This document shows, piece after piece, positions 62,701 through 64,000 of a stretch of DNA of 64,000 nt. Source of the DNA: Streptomyces platensis. GTDB lineage: Bacteria > Actinomycetota > Actinomycetes > Streptomycetales > Streptomycetaceae. Numbering within the stretch: the stretch's first letter is position 1; each line of letters opens with the position of its first letter. Both the position numbers and the translations under genes were made by a program. Below the pieces are notes generated by a model, which was given only the letters and a program-made list of their open reading frames with translations, was not told where the DNA came from and ran no database searches. Location: contig NZ_CP023691.1 in the NCBI RefSeq assembly GCF_008704855.1, forward strand, positions 992,001-1,056,000, written 5' to 3'.

Positions 62701-64000
62701 TGTAGCTGGTGCCGGTGCCCAGGAATCCGTCGGGTCCCTGTCCGGCGCCGGCCAGGACGCTCATGTAGTCGTTGCCGTTGGCGCCGACGAACACGCCGGT
62801 GTCGGTGCCGTGCACGGTCGCCGGGTCGATCCCGGCGGCCTCGATGGCCTCCCAGGCCACTTCGAGCAGCAGCCGCTGCTGCGGGTCCATCGAGATCGCC
62901 TCACGCGGGCTGATCTCGAAGAAGCCGGCGTCGAATTCGGCCAGGCCGTCGATGAAACCGCCGTGCCGCACATAGCTGGCACCGGCCTGGTCGGGGTCGC
63001 TGTCGTACATCCCCTCGGTGTCCCAGCCCCGGTCGGCGGGGAACGGGGTGATCCCGTCCCGCCCCTCGGCCAGGAGCTGCCACAGCTGCTCCGGGGTGCG
63101 GACCCCGCCGGGCAGCCGGCAGCCCATGCCGACGATGGCGATGGGTTCGTCGGACGCCGCGACGGCGCTCGGGGTGGCCGACGGGGTGGCGGCGGAGTCC
63201 GTGATCTCGTCCCGCAGATGGCGGACGAGGACCGCCGGGGTCGGATAGTCGAAGATCATCGTGGCGGGCAGGGTCAGCCCCGACGCGGTGGTGAGCCGGT
63301 TGCGGAACTCCACCGCGCTCAGCGAGTCGAAGCCCAGATCCTTGAACGCCCGTGCCGGATCGACGAGTTCGGGACTGTCGTAGCCGAGGACGTCCGCTAT
63401 CTGGATGCGGACGAAGTCCAGCAGCGCCTTGTCCCGGTCGGCGTCGGTCAGCCCGGCGAGTTCCCGGCGCAGCGCCGAATCGGCGACCGCCGGGCCGTCA
63501 CCCCCGCTCAGCAGACCGCGTGCCTCGGGCACCCCGGCGAACAGCGGGGTCGGCCGGACGAAGGTGAAGCCGGGGATGAACCGGTCCCAGTCGACATCGG
63601 CGACGGTCAGACAGGTCTCGTCCTGGCCGAGCGCCGCGGCCAGCGCGCTGATGGCCAGTTCCGGTGCCATCGCGGGCAGTCCGCGCTGCCGGAGCTGGTC
63701 CTGTACGGCGGCGTCCTCCGCGAGGCCGCCGCCGCCCCAGGGGGCCCAGGCCACCGAGGTGGCGGTGAGTCCGCGGGCCCGGCGCTGTTCGGCGAGGGCG
63801 TCGAGGTAGGCGTTTGCGGCGCCGTAACCGGCCTGGCCGCCGCTGCCCCAGATCCCGGCGACGGAGGAGAACAGCACAAAGGCGTCCAGCTGCCGGTCCC
63901 CGAGGAGCGCGTCGAGGTTCGCCGCACCGGCGACCTTGGAGGCGAGGACCCCGTCGAGGTCCGCCCCGCCGAGCTCGGTGACCGGCACCACCGGCCCGCC
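56750..64000 (-). CDS. type I PKS-A, partial: ...KR-ACP, then KS-AT-DH-ER-KR-ACP
   Basis: The C-terminal 2416 residues of a PKS cut by the window edge. Residue numbers count from the codon at 63991. First comes the end of a KR (FSSVAGIWGSGG, Tyr56; no LDD where it should be, so A-type) and its ACP (LGFDSLSA, Ser223). A full module follows: KS (Cys454 in DSACSSS); AT (Ser905 GHSIGE; HAFH 1005-1008, malonyl); DH (His1211 in DHAIGDLVLLP); ER (1653-1965; NFRDVMIALGMYPEK, VHNAAGGVGMAAV); KR (1975-2150; LDD at 2067-2069, Tyr2124); ACP (MGFDSLTA, Ser2292). It ends with a four-helix-like docking tail (VLGELERLESALAG, DEVFAFINDELG) that suits the coiled N-terminus of PKS-B, 36 bp downstream. The complete module should fully reduce a malonyl unit. 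Confidence 0.96.
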   Translation of the reverse strand, partial: GGPVVPVTELGGADLDGVLASKVAGAANLDALLGDRQLDAFVLFSSVAGIWGSGGQAGYGAANAYLDALAEQRRARGLTATSVAWAPWGGGGLAEDAAVQDQLRQRGLPAMAPELAISALAAALGQDETCLTVADVDWDRFIPGFTFVRPTPLFAGVPEARGLLSGGDGPAVADSALRRELAGLTDADRDKALLDFVRIQIADVLGYDSPELVDPARAFKDLGFDSLSAVEFRNRLTTASGLTLPATMIFDYPTPAVLVRHLRDEITDSAATPSATPSAVAASDEPIAIVGMGCRLPGGVRTPEQLWQLLAEGRDGITPFPADRGWDTEGMYDSDPDQAGASYVRHGGFIDGLAEFDAGFFEISPREAISMDPQQRLLLEVAWEAIEAAGIDPATVHGTDTGVFVGANGNDYMSVLAGAGQGPDGFLGTGTSYSVMSGRVAYALGLEGPTMTIDSACSSSLVALHLAAAALRSGECSLALAGGVTLMTTPGSFIEFSRLRGLAPDGRCKAFAEGADGTNWGEGVGVLLVERLSDAVRNGHPVLAVVRGSAINQDGASNGLTAPNGPSQARVIRQALTAAGLQASEVDAVEAHGTGTRLGDPIEAQALLSTYGAERDADRPLWLGSVKSNIGHTQAAAGVAGVIKMVLAMRHGLLPQTLHVDAPSTHVDWSSGAVELVTAPRTWPELDRPRRAGVSSFGFSGTNAHLILEQAPDLPAPPVDDVVADGPLPWVLSGKTPQALAAQAARLAEHLTATPDTAPGDLAWSLLTSRSAFEHRAAVIGTDLDDLRRGLAALASGATGAEVVTGTATTGALAVMFTGQGAQRVGMGAGLHRRYPVFAQAFDEAAAELDRWLPRPLRDIVWAEPGSPDAALLDRTQYTQAALFAVEVALYRLLESWGVRPDRLVGHSIGEVVAAHVAGVWSLPDACALVAARGRLMQELPAEGAMVSVRTTEDEVTALLAGREHEVGIAAVNGPASVVISGAEKAVLEVAETLAAAGVTTKRLAVSHAFHSPLMEPMLDAFRQTVAGLAFRPPRMEIVSNVTGRPLTAEEACSPDYWVGHVRGAVRFCDGVRALEAAGVRTFLEVGPDGVLSGMGQECVTGDDTVLVPTLRRDRAEDGAAVTALARLRLRGVPADWTAFFSGRGVRRVDLPTYAFQGERYWPRPSGTAGDVTAAGLGAAGHPLLGAAVAVAGSDEVLFTGRIGTHSHPWLADHAIGDLVLLPGTAFVEMAVRAGDEVGCGLLEELTLAAPLALPARGAVRLQVVVGAADEDGRRSLSVHSQPESDAAGQDWTQHATGVLAPAGAPGGYAETVWPPAGAEPVDTADYYPQLAEAGMHYGPVFQGLRAAWRRGEEVFAEVALPEAAAEDAASFGLHPALLDAALHAAGLGAFFTDEGGARLPFAWSGLTLHAGGAATLRVRIAPAGTDAVSVAAADETNTPVATVESLVLRRQDPAATVAAPPLPDSLYRIDWPAVAAEPDGTTAWATLGTLDEAPETAVRYADLAALTAALDTGTPAPEVVLVPCVGDTRADELPVAIRELTGRMLELTRDWLADDRLEHTTLAVVTRGAVAVHADEGIADLAAAPVWGLLRSAQSENPERIVLIDSDGSGGPDALAAALGSGEPQLAVRAGELQMPRLASLASGGTLVPPARGPAWKLDVTSAGTFDNLALVPSDADRALVPGEVRIGVRAAGLNFRDVMIALGMYPEKAAMGIEAAGVVLETGPDVTAFAPGDRVIGMFAGAFGPVAITDSRMLARIPDDWSYVRAASVPIVFSTAYYGLVELGGLQAGESVLVHNAAGGVGMAAVQLARHLGAEVFGTASAGKWDTLRASGLDEEHLASSRDLDFEEKFRRTTGGRGMDVVLDALAREFVDASLRLLPNGGRFLEMGKTDVRTPEDVAAAYPGVEYQAFDLMGAGPQRVGEVLREVVRLLDSGALRPVPVTTWDVRRAPDAFRYLAKARHTGKIVLTMPETLAEGGTVLVTGGTGTLGGLAARRLVREHGVRHLLLTSRTGRAADGAPELESELRALGAEVEIAACDAADRTALRELLDGIPADRPLTAVVHTAGVLDDGVIGSLTPERLDTVLRPKVDAAVNLHELTAGQDLAAFVLYSAAAGTFGGAGQGNYAAANVFLDALAAYRRANGLPGTALAWGLWTETSGITRHLGEADVRRMSRAGMPPLSTEEGMTLFDAALRADEPAMLPARLDVSVFRGAPAEAVPPLLRGLVRTPARRTVAAATRSADDFAQRLTGLTAEEIDGVLLDFVREQAAAVLGHGSPASVEPGRAFNEMGFDSLTAVEFRNRLNGAAGLRLPATLVFDYPNADALAAHLKETLAPEAADPAAVVLGELERLESALAGLSPDEGAGASITSRLQALTKAWEDRRSTAGPTDVKDRLQAASTDEVFAFINDELGLS

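Noticed and set aside
1..64000. tRNA, rRNA, riboswitch or CRISPR elements
   Set aside because: I looked for tRNA arms with CCA-like ends, conserved rRNA stretches and regular repeat-spacer patterns and saw none. A covariance-model search would be needed to exclude small RNAs.

Overview
The base composition (high G+C, strong third-position bias), the melC tyrosinase pair, a SigB/F/G-type sigma factor, CsbD and DUF5133 stress proteins and modular type I PKS genes all point to Streptomyces. No tRNA, rRNA, CRISPR array, intact insertion sequence or origin is visible.

Left part, about 1-25 kb, ordinary and accessory chromosome: an aldo/keto reductase cut by the window edge; a stress block (SigB-like sigma factor, small hydrophobic protein, DUF5133, CsbD); an SMI1/LRR protein; a NicO-type Ni/Co exporter; a very large secreted phosphoesterase/PQQ beta-propeller protein; a lone cytochrome oxidase subunit I; an SDR; a decayed patch with fragments of a FecCD permease and an NRPS thioesterase (14.2-14.9 kb); tyrosinase melC1-melC2; a two-component system whose kinase carries a C-terminal exported domain; a TetR gene, an AtzE/AtzG-like amidase pair and an MBL hydrolase that share an operator-like sequence; then a GNAT protein, a small membrane protein and a lipoprotein.

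Middle, 25.9-32.1 kb: an AbgT-type transporter, an amidase-signature hydrolase, a double-domain Lrp/AsnC regulator and a flavin amino-acid monooxygenase of the IaaM type. Monooxygenase plus amidase can turn an amino acid into amide and then acid, as IaaM/IaaH do for tryptophan. Here the pair is a candidate source of a polyketide starter.

Right part, 32.2-64.0 kb, a hybrid PKS-NRPS cluster running off the right edge: type II thioesterase, DUF3159 membrane protein, cytochrome P450, then on the minus strand PKS-A (partial) > PKS-B > Cys-nucleophile Dieckmann cyclase > glycine-type C-A-T NRPS > FG-GAP/VCBS propeller protein > PKS-C. PKS-C begins with a free loading ACP, so it probably starts the chain. 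PKS-A and PKS-B are late modules. The last PKS module (end of PKS-B) has a ruined ketoreductase and leaves a beta-ketone. The NRPS adds glycine and has no TE, and the stand-alone cyclase (Cys87-Asp114-His252) can close the tetramic acid. The penultimate module (methylmalonyl AT, KR, DH) should make a 2-methyl-2-enoyl unit next to the tetramate, a suitable dienophile for a decalin/octalin. With an amino-acid-derived starter, this architecture fits lydicamycin-class tetramate polyketides best. That assignment is inference from domain logic, not from a database match.

Three cluster genes carry the same TTAGGGGTT-like motif upstream in the same orientation, and strong hairpins separate the transcription units.
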